From assembly GCA_036785705.1 (NCBI GenBank), contig JAWUZG010000299.1:682001-746000 (forward strand): a stretch of 64,000 nucleotides of DNA, written 5' to 3'. The notes beneath the pieces were generated by a model. That model saw only the letters and a program-made list of their open reading frames with translations, was not told where the DNA came from and ran no database searches. Position 1 is the stretch's first letter; each line of letters opens with the position of its first letter. Shown here piece by piece: positions 50,147 to 62,572 of the stretch. The stretch is from Acanthornis magna (lineage: Eukaryota; Chordata; Aves; Passeriformes; Acanthizidae). The position numbers were made by a program, and so were the translations under genes.

Positions 50147-50548
50147 TGGCCTGGCTCTGGCCAGGACAGGGTAATTTTTTGCCAGGAGGGGCACGGCCAG
50201 CATCCTGATGTTATTCTATACCGATTCACACCGTAGCCAAGTATGGGGGATAGGGACTCTCTTCCAGGGAGTGGAGATTCCTCCTGGTCGAGAAAACATA
50301 GCAGACAATCTGGTATTGCCTGTTTTCAGGGGGTTTTCCTGTGTGAATCATTTCTTTTCTTTTACCATCTGTCATTATTACTGTTGCTGTTATTGTTCCT
50401 TTTGTTTTTCATTGCTGTTTCCAGAACATTGTTCTGATCTCAGCCCATGACCTTCACCTTTGTGCCTCCAGTTCTCCTCTCCATCTGGCAGGGAACTGGT
50501 TTGGAGAGTTTCATTGGGGGCACTGGACTGGGGAGCACCATTCCTACT
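50147..50548 (+). mobile_element. ERV LTR abutting the CR1 relic
   Basis: Starts CTGGCTCTGGCCAGGACAGG and shares the GGAGGGGCA(C/T)G and GTTATTCTATACC blocks with the fragment at 60200. It continues with a TTATTACTGTTGCTG-type T-rich region, ACATTGTTCTGATCTCAGCC and a TTCTCCTCTCCATC block typical of this avian LTR 3' end. The terminal GGTTAAACCACAACA is degraded (about 50525-50548). The left junction falls between 50144 and 50151 because TGG is shared with CR1. Confidence 0.72.
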
Positions 50549-52034
50549 CCAGGACATCATGGCAGTCATGGGAAGTCTGCAGGTACAGGAAAAAGGGAAA
50601 CAGCACTAGCCTTTTGTCTCTTTTGCTGTCTTATATTGTGAGACTTTTAATCTTATTTTGGTATGAAGCTTCTGTTTTCTGATGGGTCTCTCTGTGGAAG
50701 AGAAGGACTGTGGTAAAATACTTACACTTTCTAAATTCCTACACAAAGAAATTCCAAGTGCAGTTTCTTCAGGGTGCAGGTTTTAGACAATGCAAATGTG
50801 TAGGTTTAGAAATGAGAAAATACTGCTGTTACATTTGAAGTTTACTGTCTTAGTAAAGTTAAGGAGGAAGAAAAACATGACTCTGTGAATGTACATGCTG
50901 TAGTTTGGTCAGACAAAATGTTCTGTAAGATATCACCTTCAGGATTGATTCTTTCTCTGGAGATTGATATTATGAGCTAAATAGAGAGAGAACAAAAACA
51001 GCATTTGTATACAAGAGAGCATAAAATTTCAGTAGAAGATCTAGCACCACTAGAAGTCCAGAACTTAGCTGGGATTAATTAAAAAACCTTTAAATTTTCA
51101 GTTGGTCTCAGTACGTCAGAGTGACAGTGTATATTACATCTGGATAAAACTACAGCCACTCCTTTCTTTGTTCTTTTAGATATATCATTATATTTTTGTA
51201 GAGCAAAAGAACATGACAGAGTATTGAAGGAGAGGATAAAATAGACACTTGAGGTTATCATTTGCACACACTGTAGTAAAAGACCTAGTCCTATAAGGCA
51301 GTATTAAGCTGTGTCAGTGGTACTGGAACCCTAATTAACCATGAACTCTATTAAAATGCAGCAACATCAAATTATGTTTTGCTCCTTCTATACTGATAGG
51401 CTGGGAATGCTGGAAATAAATATCAGCTTTAAGGCTGGATTCCAGTATCTTGTATTTGTTCTGCAGACTGTTAAACTCTATTAGTTTTGTTTGACCAAAA
51501 AAGGATATAAAAGGACAAATGTACCAGTTTTGTTGTTTGTTGACACATTGCAAAAGAGCAATATACTCTCTTTTTTTTTTACTCCCCCTAGAAGATTTAC
51601 TGACATTAGTAAACAAATATAAGAGAGCCATGAAGATGCTTCATAGTTTTCTTGTCTAGAACTTGTATGAAAGAAAAATAACATTGAAATTTCTCTGTCA
51701 AATTATGTTGGCTGTGATTTGTTTCTGTTACAGATAAAAATCACTGTGAAGAAATGGATATTATGGCTTTTTAAGTTCTTTTTAAGGCTTTTACCCTTTC
51801 CATCTGTGAGAACTTTGGTTCTCTCTTTCGTTTATTACATCATCTATTAGGTCCTCTGTTTTCACAGCTTCTCTGATGAGGGTTAATACAAATTCACAAA
51901 TTTCTATGATTCTCAGATTTCCGTGTGAAGTAAAGGCCTTTTATTTTCACGTGAATGTTTCAAATGAAAGTTTTTATATTTTCTTTGGCAGTCAATTTCC
52001 TGATTTTCTTTTTCTGAAGAGTTAAGGCAACTAC

Positions 52035-52195
52035 AAGGATGGGGAAGGGTCTGGAGGAGAAGACTTATAAGGAGTGGCTGAGGGCACTTGCTCTATTCAG
52101 CCTCAAGAAGAGATCCAGGTCAGACCACTTTGGGGTCTTCAACATGCTGCTGAGGGGAAGAGGAGGGCCAAACACTGATCTCTTCTATCTCATGG
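52035..52195 (+). mobile_element. CR1 ORF2 C-terminal fragment, plus orientation
   Basis: GGGTCTGGAGGAGAAGACTT, GAGTGGCTGAGGGCACTTG and TTCAGCCTCAAGAAGAG match the CR1 ORF2 region encoding the EERLRELGLFSLEKR block, about 400 bp before the element's 3' end. It is truncated at both sides and joins an inverted CR1 segment. Confidence 0.8.
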
Positions 52196-52375
52196 AGAGT
52201 CTGTTCCAGTGCTTGGTCACTCACAGTGAAGTTCTTCCTCATGTCCAGGTGAAATTTCCTGGGCATCAGTTCCTGCCCATTCCTCCTCGGCCATTGCTGG
52301 GCCCCACAGAGCAAAGCCTGGTCCATCCTCTTGACAATAACACCAAAGACCCTCAACTCTCTCTCTTCCTTCAGT
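52196..52375 (-). mobile_element. CR1 ORF2 C-terminal fragment, inverted neighbour
   Basis: Read on the minus strand, it encodes a PRKFHLDMRKNFTVSDQALEQ stretch, the CR1 'DMRKNFF...HWN' region near the ORF2 C-terminus. It lies directly against the plus-oriented fragment without a recognisable tail between them. Confidence 0.75.
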
Positions 52376-53207
52376 GTATGCACCTTAGATTTCTCTGTGC
52401 CTTTGCCTTCACTAGACTTGTCAACTAATGGATTCTGCAGGGAAGGTAATACTGAGTGAAGCATCTCAGAGCTGAGTGGTTTGAGGGATGTGTGAATGCC
52501 TGCAAATTTATTTCTCAGGTTTCTCTGTATAATGGGCTATAACTCAGTGCAGGTATGGTATCAAAGTCTGTTTCTCTTGGAGAAAGCGAGAATAAAATCC
52601 AGGAGACTAATGGAACATAAAATGCTTGTTTATATCCCTGAGAGAGCTATCTATGTTGCTCTCCCTGTCTGAAGTACATGCACATATATATTACCTGTCT
52701 GACCTGCACTATGGGGCAGGCATTTGCTGTACTATGCAACTAAGCCATAAGGAAATAAGGAGCTTTTAGTCATGTATTAATAAGCTGTCTGTTCTTTGCT
52801 TACCTAATTAAGCAAGACAGGAAGCAAAAACAAGAAACTCTTAGAGCCTCAGCACATTCCCTGGACTAATCTTTGTATCTTTGAACTTGGAAAAAGTACA
52901 CGGCAGGTGGCTGATGAAATAGATAACAACAACGACAATATTGTTTTGAGCTGAAATTTGGATTGAAAATTCTTCATTTAATTTAAAATTAAAATTTTGT
53001 CTTGATTTTTTTCCCTAGAGGAGAAAATCCATGACATTTCATAGCACTTTATATTTTCAAACTTTTATGGGCTTCAGTGCATTAAGACCCTTGAAATATT
53101 CTGCATTAACATTTTCATGAACTGTGGACCATCTTCCTGAATTCCTCTTTAAAAAAGACATTTTCTGGAATACTTGTAGTCACAGTTCAGTGTGAGATGG
53201 ACTGACA

Positions 53208-53505
53208 TCACAGAATCAGGGAATGGGTTGGGTTGGAAGGGACCTTAAAGCCCATCCACTTCTATGGGCAGAGACACCTTCCACTGTCCCAGGGTGCTCC
53301 AAACCCCATCCAGCCTGGCCTTGGACACTTCCAGGGATCCAGGGGCAGCCACAGCTTCTCTGGGCACCTGTGCCAGGGCCTCATCACCCTCCCATCTAAC
53401 CCTGCCCTCTGGCAGCATGAGGCCATTCCCTCTTGTCCTGCCACTACAAGCTCTTGTAAATAGTCTCTCTTCATCTCTCTTGTAGGCTCCTTTCAGGTAC
53501 TAAAA
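53208..53505 (-). mobile_element. CR1 LINE 3'-end fragment
   Basis: Begins TCACAGAATCAGGGAATGGG, continues through TTGGAAGGGACCTTAAAGCC and the GCCACAGCTTCTCTGGGC block, and ends near CTCCTTTCAGGTACTAA. Orientation is minus. It is closely similar to the copies at 56774 and 58745. Confidence 0.92.
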
Positions 53506-54603
53506 AAGTTGGATTAATACATTTTAACAAAATATTTGCTAGTGAAAACCTTAAGAAATGCTAAAACTGGACCATTGGGCGGAGGACGAAAACAAGAATT
53601 GTGAATCTGTGCGGTCTTACTCTGGTCTCCTTGACACAGCACAGCAACAGAACACTTTCCGTAAAGAAGTCCAGAAATGCTTGTCCTCCTTTTGTAGCTC
53701 TTTTTATAGTACAAGAATTGAGCAAAGGAGCCATCTTATTTTGGAAATAACCACTAATCCTAATTATTTTTTCTCCCAGCATGACAAATCAGCTGATAAT
53801 TCTCTCCAAATTCACACATTACCAAAAGAATAATGAAGTCCACACAGTTTTTCTCAGAGGCATCTGTTAATGTGACTGCTTCAAAATAGGCAGAAGTGCC
53901 ATCTGCTGCTACTCACAAGAATCCCCCTCTCTCTCACCCCTGGGTAAAAGGGACTCGTGATGAAACACCAGCAGCTGCGTTTCTAGCAGAACAGTAAATT
54001 CAGTTTTTAGTTCCTAACAAAGTTCAGTGTAGCCCTCTGGTTGCATTTGCCTTTGTTAGGAATTTAGCCACACATGTGTGGATTCTCCTTTGCTTCTATA
54101 GCATCCAATGTGCTGACAAGAGTTTACAACGTACATAACAACAGAAATGGAAAGACTCTACCATATTGCTACGAGGCTCTCCAGCAGAGAGGTTATTTTT
54201 ATATAACATGTTTAGGTGAGAAACAGAATTAACCCAACAAAGGTCCTTTATAGTCTTCTGTGTAGGCATCTAAGAATAAAGGGAATGGTAAGTACAGAAA
54301 AAAGAAAAATGCACAGTACAGACACACAGCAGATTTGGAAAGATTAGATTCTACTACAGTACTTCTAGCAGCTCTGAAGGAAGAGAAATATAACTTCATT
54401 TTTTTTCTGTTGAGCAACTCACTGGTTTTTGTAAAGACTTCACGTAGCCATTTCCCTAAATTTACGATGATAAACTCTAAACTCTCTTCATTCAGGTGAA
54501 TAACACTTTGAAAAGATATTTATGTAAAGAAAAGTCTTTAATAAAATCTCCACCTTTCCCTTAGATCTCTGTTTTCCAGTTTTTGGTAATCTGCATGGCC
54601 TCC

Positions 54604-55361
54604 TGAGTTGGACTGACCTTGGCTGGATGTTTGGTGCCCACCAAGCTGCTTTATCACTCCTCCTTTCTCAAAATGACAGGAGAAAGAAACTACAGTTAAA
54701 GGCTGGTGGGTAAGGTAAAGACAAGAAGATCCCTCACCAATCACCAGCACAGACAAGACAGACACAGCTCTGGGGAATTAATTTATTGCCAAATAACAAA
54801 GGAGTAGGATAATGAGAAATAACGATCAAGTTAAACCGAATTTCCTCCCATCCTTTCCTTCTTCCTGGGCTCACTTGTATAGCTCCTGACCCTGAGCTGC
54901 ACAGAGGGCAGGAACAGGCGCTGTGGTCAGTGCATCCCATGGTACCTCTGCTGCTCCTTCGTCATCACATTCTCTTCCTGCTCCAGTGTGGGGTCCCACC
55001 CATGGGAGACAGTCCTCCATTAGTTCCTCCAGCATGAATCCTTCCCATGGGCTGCGGCTCTTCACAAACTGCTCCAGTCTCTTCCACAGGGTCTGTCCTT
55101 CAGGAAAAGGCTGCTCCAGCCTGGGTCACAAGTCCTGCCAAAAGACTTGCTCCACCTCGGGCTGCCTTACAGAGGACAGCTATGAAGGGTCTGCCAAGGG
55201 TGGGTGAGGGTCAACAACTGCTTCCACTCAGCCCTGGCCAGCACTGGGTCCATCTCAGAGCTACCTGGAACCGACTCAGTTGAGCATGGGGGAGACTTCT
55301 GCATTTTCTCACAGAAGCCACCCCTAAGAGCCCCCCTGGTACCAAGACTTTGCTACATACA
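54604..55361 (-). mobile_element. Solo LTR, same family as 33643-34590
   Basis: The plus-strand text runs from TGAGTTGGACTGACCTTGGC to TTTGCTACATACA. It contains GGGGAATTAATTTATTGCC (AATAAA on the minus strand), a string of GGGTCC-type repeats around TCCAGTGTGGGGTCCC and CTCCAGC, and TTCTCACAGAAGCCACCCCT near the end. With ends at 54604 and 55361 the flanks CCTCC and CCTCT form a 5-bp target duplication with one mismatch. Internal retroviral genes are absent. Confidence 0.8.
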
Positions 55362-56773
55362 CCTCTTGGGAATGTGACCTGGATAACTCAGGGAGTGTGA
55401 TTACCAGCAGTGTGTGTGACCAGAATATCCAAAACTCTCTCCTCTGAGAGCCTGCTTTCACAAGCACTGATGACTATGATCAAGAGTAATTCAACAATAA
55501 TAAAGTTTCCTTACCATGATGATCAGTCAAATTAAGCTGTACCCAGAGCATGATCAGGAGACTCTGGATGAAAGAAGGAGTCAGCCTGAAAATGCATAAA
55601 ATTAAGGATGGGAAATATATGATGCAGGGATTGAGAAGGTAACAGAGAGCAGTGAGCCTGGGCTTGACATCCCAGCAGTCACCTTTCCAACAACCCTCCA
55701 GGACAGGGCTTGTGTCTCACAAACAGCCCTCCCTGCCAGAGTGGGAAGCACCCAGGACCCCACGGCTCTCTGTGGCTTTGGTGGCTCGGGGGTGTGCGGA
55801 GCAGCAGGAGGACACCCAGAGCTGGAGCAGCAACAGCTCCCACTGAGGGTGTGTGAGAATGTGACCCTCAGAGCCCGGGAGGGGATGTGTGATGGCAGCA
55901 CACGTGGTGTGGGGGTGGATCAGTGTGAGTGTGTGAGCAACACTGTGTAGGACTACAAACTTAGAACAGTTTGCAAAAAGATATAAAAGGGTTTTAGAAA
56001 TTTAATGGGTTTTATTAACAGCTGTTGAGTGTGTGGTAATGCTGTTGAGGTGTTGTATTGCTGCTATTGATCATAAAAATATAGCTCTGGGATTGCCATT
56101 TAATTAGGTGTTATTCAAATAAAAATCAGTAAACAATTTTGACCCTGATCTGACTTAAAATATGTAACCAGAGCAGTCTTTTCTTGTGCCATTCTCTAAG
56201 TCTCACACCATGACTGCCTATGTGGTCACCAATTTTGTCCTGGTAGCATTCCAGAAAATGAGGGATCATTTACTTTATTTCATGGCACTTCTGGTTCTAT
56301 ATGTACATAACTCCTGTCTCTGGTTTCATTTCTTCGGAGTGAAGCAGTGATGAAAATATACCCAAATTCCCTAAAATTAGTTTGCAGAATTTACCACCAT
56401 TTTCTCCTGTTGGAGAAAAATCTTCCAATATTCCACATTTTGTTTTTTCTCCAGATGCAGAAAGAGCACTTGATCATCCTCTTCCACAGGCTACGAGTGG
56501 CCTGATTCTTTCTGTCAGGATATATAATTCAACTTACTTATTTAATAACTATGGCTTGTGATGTTTTTATTACTTTCAGCTTGATTGTGGACATTGACAC
56601 AACATATCAAGCTACACCATGATGGTAACTATGGCAGAAACCTGAATTTCAGCCGGTTGCACTTACAAAATGAATTCTTTTGGTCTTGGCATTTAATTCG
56701 TCCACAAACGTTGGGAAGCTCCATGTCTCTCTCTGGTTCCTTCACAGGAGTGGCTGATCTTGTGGCCATGACA

Positions 56774-57045
56774 GATCACAGAATCATGAAATCCCAGACC
56801 ATTTGGGTTGGAAGGGACCTTAAAGCCCACCCAGTGCCACCACTCTGCCATGGACAAGGACACCTTCCATTATCCCAGATTTTTCCAGGCCCTGTCCAAC
56901 CTGGCCTTGGACACTGCCAGGGATCCAGGGGCAGCCACAGCTTCTCTGGGTACCTGTGCCAGGGCCTCACCACCTTCACAGGGAAGAATTTCTTCCTGAT
57001 ATCTAACCTAAACCTACCCTCTCTCAGTTTAAGGTTCTGTGGTTC
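56774..57045 (-). mobile_element. CR1 LINE 3'-end fragment
   Basis: GATCACAGAATCATGAAATC and TTTGGGTTGGAAGGGACC open the copy. The AACCTGGCCTTGGACACTGC and ATCCAGGGGCAGCCACAGC blocks follow, and it ends after AACCTACCCTCTCTCAG. Open frames across it are transposon-derived. Confidence 0.92.
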
Positions 57046-57845
57046 AGGAACAGGAGGAGAAAACACATCAGCAAGATTTAATTATCTGAACCAGATTATT
57101 CTGCTGAACCATCATGTTCCTGAAGACAGAAGCTACAGTGTCCCCAAATACTTTTGCCTCTGGAAGCTTGCAGAAATTTCAGTTGCATGGATTCTCCCTG
57201 GATTTTGTTCTATTTATCTACACCTAGAGAAGAATAAACCAATTAAATTTAAATCCATGGGTGGTTTAATTCAAATCAGCTTTGTCTAAACAATTTGTCG
57301 CTTTTGTGTTCATTGTTAAGTAATATATTACCATTAAAATAAAACACCAAACACACTTCCAGAACTCCTATTAAAAACATTTCTTGTAAGATGACATTCT
57401 TTTGCCTAGTGCAGCTCCATGTGTTCCACAATCATTCATGTCTCGGTTTTCCATCACTTGAGTCCCTCAGAGACCTGGGAAAAACAGAATTAACACTTTA
57501 CTGCCCACTGCATTTTTCAGAGCAGGGAGCATGGGAGGATGGCTTCAAGAGCCAGAAGAGATGTTTTAGGGCCATTAAGAAAGAGCCCAATAGAATGGTC
57601 CTCTGGGAACAGGTCTGCCTCTTCTAAACTACTTCAGGGTGGTGATAGCTGTAATTTACCTGCAGAATCAAGGGAAGAGTAAAGGAGATACAGAATTAAA
57701 CTGAGCTCCCTTTAACACAGTTGGCAGTCAGCAGATTTGCCTTTTGTTTCCTTATTTTCTCATGAATTCTTTGATTACCAGGAGCAGGTCTTCTATGTTA
57801 ATTTTAAATGAATAAATAAAAGAGGTTATATATTCTGTGCTGGGC

Positions 57846-57868
57846 TTTTTTTTTTTTTTTTTTTTTTT
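57846..57868 (+). repeat. T23 homopolymer
   Basis: Twenty-three consecutive T in AT-rich DNA with no adjacent gene-like sequence on either strand. Confidence 0.9.
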
Positions 57869-58744
57869 CTTCAGAAGTTGGTAAATAGAGGCCAGTTAAT
57901 TGCTTCAGTTGTTTTTTTATGAGAATAGACTGTTTTTCAAATGAATCACATTAGTGAAGCATAAGAAGTAGTGCTAGAAGATTGCTGAGGTTTATTTCTA
58001 ATTAGGGCCACTGAGAATGATGTTATTGTATTTATTACTGTGTTGAATTAATATTTCATATTTAGCTGCAGGTGTCCATTTCAGTGATTTATTCTGGTTT
58101 AACCGTTGCAAAAATATAAAAAGGAAATCCCTCCTTCTCAGAGACACACCACAGCACTTTTTTCCAAAAATCTGTTTCCTGCAGAACAAGAAATTATATG
58201 CACTGATTTTCATAACTAATTAGGATGGAAAAAAATTCCAAAGATATCTAAAAAAAGTCTAATTTTTTAAACTTTTTTTGTTCAGACCCATTGAGAGATT
58301 CAAAGTTTCTCTCCAACCTGGGAATCCAAAGATGAAAAGAATAAATTAGGCAGGCAATTTTTAAGGGTAATTTAAAATTCAGAGGAGACAATCAACTTCA
58401 TGAAATTCAATTTCAAGATATTTTATGCTGTAAATAATATATTTTTGGTTGTATTTTGCCTTATACGGAGTGTCTTGGGCTGGAGAAATGCTTATCTCTG
58501 AGGTATTTTTCAGAGATCCTGTATCCTTGCATGATACAAGTAGGATTTAGGCAGTTGTTCTTCTCCTATACACATGATTTTGCTCTTGCCCATAGATCTC
58601 ATTTTTTCTTTGCTCCTCCTCTCTTCCTCCTCGTGATACACTGAGCAAGCAACAGCAGAATGCACACTGAGGAAAATATTTCTTATTTAAGCTAATGAAA
58701 AACATACACAATCCAGTCCCAAGTGATGGTTTTATACTTATGAA

Positions 58745-59062
58745 TCATAGAATCGTGAAGTCCCAGATTGTTTTGGGTTGGAAGGGACCTTAAAGCCCAC
58801 CCAGTGCCACCCCTGCCATGGGCAGGGACACCTTCCACTGTCCCAGGCTGCTCCAAGCCCCAATGTCCAACCTGGCCTTGGGCACTGCCAGGGATCCAGG
58901 GGCAGCCACAGCTTCTCTGGGCACCTGTGCCAGGGCCTGCCCACCCTCATAGGGAGGAATTCCTTCCCAATATCCCATCTGTCCCTGCCCTCCCTCAGCC
59001 TAAAGCCTTTCCCCTTTGTCCTGTCACTCCATGCCCTTTTAAAAAGTCCCTCAAAAAACTTG
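58745..59062 (-). mobile_element. CR1 LINE 3'-end fragment
   Basis: TCATAGAATCGTGAAGTCCC begins a well-preserved copy. Its minus-strand frame includes DIGKEFLPMRVGRPWHRCPE and an upstream SDRTKGKGFRLREGR block of the CR1 ORF2 C-terminus. Stops are few across about 300 bp, suggesting a relatively young copy. Confidence 0.93.
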
Positions 59063-60199
59063 CCTCTGATAACTTGAGTTACCAGAATGCTTTTTTCACC
59101 ATCCATTGGGAATTGTTTGGTGTTCAGTGTTATATTTTTTTTGTGTGTGAGTCATGAGGATTAATTCTTCCTAAAAGGGCAGCCTGAAGAAGTATTTTGG
59201 TGGTGTGAATTGCTTCATTTTAAAGAAAAATAAGCAATTGATATGTGAACTCTTTCTAGATAGCAAAGAAAGTACTTATTTTAGGGTGAATATTAACATT
59301 TTCAAATTCAAAACTGTTTGGATAATAGTTATTTTAAATTAAATTTTCATTTGAGACTTGGTAATAGAAGTATTGCTACTATTGCTCAAATATAATAAAT
59401 ATACTACACTTACTTTAAGATAGAGGATAATATCTTTTACTTTGGTCCATAGTGCAAAAGTGAGCTTACAGCCATGCAGAACTAGACAGAAACTGACTCA
59501 GATGAATTTCTTGAATAGCTGGAATAATTTTCTGAAAACATACAAAACTGGACCGTTTTTCCCAGCCATGAAATTGATATTAATATTGTCTGTGGGGAAG
59601 CTTTTTTAGTTTTAAATAAGTTCCTGTTATTTGTTTTTTAAATGTTGTGTCACTACCCACTACTTCACCATTTGCCTTGCTTCTTTCCCCATTCCAGACA
59701 CTAAAAGGCTTGAGTCAAATCTAAAATCTAGGTTTAAACATGCAAGAAGAACTTGTTTTCTATCTTTGTGCTCCTTAAGCAGACTGAACAGAAACCAAAA
59801 ACCTAAAAAAGCTCTGTGCATGTTCACCCATTCATTTGGACCTGAGCGCATTGTTTGTTTGACGTAGTTCTCCCCAGGTGTTCTATGTTTGCTTTGTACA
59901 GACTGACATAGGCAATTTCACCCTGATTTTGATTAGGTCCAAGAATTAGTGAAATGTATTTTGAAATGAAGGAATATATGGATGTCCTATCTCAATGAAT
60001 TCTTAAAAACAAGAAATCTGAGCTCCAGATTTTGTGCTGAGAAAATAGTGTGAAAATTTCCTCTTTCACTGATGAAAAAAACTCAACCAAAAATTTGTCA
60101 CATTTCACTGTCACATAACAACAGTATTGTGCACTTTTCATAAAACTGAATTTTCTAGTTTATTTTATAGTAATGGATAATTTTTAAAAAAATTCTTTG

Positions 60200-60348
60200 T
60201 GTGCTAGTTCTGACCAGGACAGGGTTCATTTCTGCAGTAGCTGGGAGGGGCATGACCAGGACCCAGAGGTTATTCTATACCAACTCATAGCACTGCTGGA
60301 GGTGGGGAGAGGGAGAAGGGGTTCCTTCTGGTCTAGAAAATGTGGCTT
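60200..60348 (+). mobile_element. ERV LTR 5' fragment
   Basis: Begins TGTGCTAGTTCTGACCAGGACAGG without the first half-site being mutated, then AGCTGGGAGGGGCATGACC and GGTTATTCTATACCAACTC, collinear with the start of the LTR at 50147. The match ends near CTAGAAAATGTGG; the 3' two-thirds are missing. Confidence 0.7.
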
Positions 60349-61734
60349 CAAGAATTGAAATGATACCTTTGCAATTGCAGTGTAAATCAGGATATATGGA
60401 TTGATAAATCTGCATATTTCTAATCAATGAATCATCCTATTAATAGCAATTCAGATCCTCAGCAAGCACAAAACAAAATGGCTTCAGATCAGATCATCTT
60501 GAATTTCATGTCTCAAAAAAACATGGAATGTAGCCTTTTTTCTTCTTAGGAGTAAGTGTTGTGTATTTCCCCACTATGACTTTTAGTGATTGTTAAAAGA
60601 CCTCAGCAAAGAATTCATTTCAAGAGTTTAAAAATCAATGTAACAATTCAGCACTAAAAAAGAAATTTCTGATGAAATTCAAATTGTTCCCTCTTAAAGA
60701 CTGGAAGTCTTCTATCATATTATAAGCATCTTAAGTCAGGAGGAACATACAACAGTCTTCACTCACCTGTGTAAGCACACCCTGTTAATAGCCTGTAAAA
60801 TGTTCTGTCTTTGTTGTTCACACTTCTTTCCCTCTATGTTCTTCTTTGCATAAATCAATCTTTTGGTAGAGTAGATCTCTACCAAACTGACACAAAGCAA
60901 TTCTACACGTGCCTGCACAGTTTTCCTCAGTTAAGATTTGCAGTACAAATATTAAGACTGGTATGCAGACAGGTTGAGTCAGAGTTTAGGTGTGTGAAAA
61001 CACCAGTTCCTTCTAGCAAGGACAAGAAATATATGGACAGAAGATGTTGGTGACACCTAATTAGCTGATTATCAGGATTAGAGCACACTATTAGAGATTT
61101 TCAAGACACTTAGACAGTGAAAGCCTTAGCTTAAAAGACAGATTTGACTTAACTAAAACTGTATTGCTTTGGAAATTTTCTGCCAGCACAACAGAATTTT
61201 TAGATAAGAAAACTTTAAGTATTATGCAGTGTAATCCCAAAATATAATACAGCATTGGGTCATTTACTTAATTTGAGATTAAATGAGATAAGATGAGAAC
61301 AGGACATGAGTTGATTCTTCTATACCAGTATGCAATTCCTGTATTTTTTGTGTAATCTATGTCTGATCCCTTTCTGCACAATATTTTTGCACTTTGCCTC
61401 TTGCACTTTTACAAAAAAATTAACTCAGCTGACAGAAACTAGCATGATTTCCCTGCACTACGCCAGCTCTGTGACATCTGATGGTCTGATCTATGTTGGA
61501 GCTAAAATGGATTAGGGTTGGGGGTATTTGATCCCAGGTGGTTTAAGTACAGACTCAGCTTGGCATGCATCCAGGGCCAATACATGTGTAGGTGGCTGTG
61601 TGGGGGCTTGTAAATGGGTGTTTCCCTGCGTTGGACAAATTTAACTCCCCTGCTTCAATGGTTACTCTCAATTTAACTAATAGTCACTTAGTGGCTTTTT
61701 TGAGTAACAGGAGAATAACTGCAAGATCATCCAC

Positions 61735-61902
61735 CGGTACCCTGGAGGTTGTGGACATGCCATCCCTAGAAGGGTCCAAGGCCAGGTTTTACAGGGCTTG
61801 GAGCAGCCTGGGACAGTGGAAGGTGTCCCTGCCCATGGCAGGGGGTGGCACTGGATGGGCTTTAAGGTGCCCTGGAACCCAAACCATCCTATGATTCTAT
61901 GA
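61735..61902 (+). mobile_element. CR1 LINE 3'-end fragment, plus orientation
   Basis: Sense-strand CR1 tail: CCTGGAGGTTGTGGACATGCC, GGTCCAAGGCCAGG, GGACAGTGGAAGGTGTCCC, then the terminal CCTATGATTCTATGA repeats. It is 5'-truncated at the PREVVDAPSLE-coding block and is the only complete plus-oriented CR1 terminus in the right half of the window. Confidence 0.92.
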
Positions 61903-62465
61903 GTTCTGATAAAACAATAGTTCTCTTCATAGAACGAATGTAATCACAGCTGTTCTGTGTGTGACTGACAAAGACAAACCCTGAGTGAACAAAACCACTC
62001 TAGTTACAAAGACCAAATATAGTAAGAAATATTCAAGTGACTCCCTTCTGAGCATATTTTCTTTTGTTCAGGCACCTCCATGTAACTTCCTAGCATGACA
62101 AAAAGTGTCAAATACCAAGATATTTTTATTAAAAACCAAGGCAGTGGGAAGGTAGAGAAAGGAACAAGATTTCACTTTTTTTTCTTTAAACATTTACCTT
62201 GAGTGGCTAGGTCAGCTTAAATTTGCCTCAGAAATCAACTATGACTCTCCTTGTCTTCCTCAGGACCTCTCAAACCTGCTGTCTGTTGTCCCCCTGTGGA
62301 ATGACTTTCAGCAGCCACAACTAGAGGTGGGTCACATTCCTACGTACAGGCTCCTCAGAAAATCAAAATGCTTTTAAACTCGCAGAGCTTTCCCTAGGCC
62401 TTAAGGACTGTAACAACCAAATCAAGTAAGCTGATGCTGTCTGTCACTAAATTGCACTCTTTAGA

Positions 62466-62572
62466 TACAGAATCATAAAATCACAGGTCAATTTAGTCTG
62501 GTAGCTCTACTAGTCCAATCCCCTGCTCGAAGCAAGTCTGATTGTGTCTCAAGTTGCTCAGGTCCTTGTTCT
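62466..62572 (-). mobile_element. Old CR1 LINE 3'-end fragment
   Basis: ACAGAATCATAAAATCACAGG followed by TAGTCCAATCCCCTGCTCG and AAGTTGCTCAGGTCCTTG matches an older CR1 subfamily terminus in reverse complement, more diverged than the other copies. Confidence 0.65.

Noticed and set aside
56585..57289. 234-codon plus-strand frame
   Set aside because: Its centre is antisense CR1 (56774-57045), and the flanks show no protein similarity or splice context.
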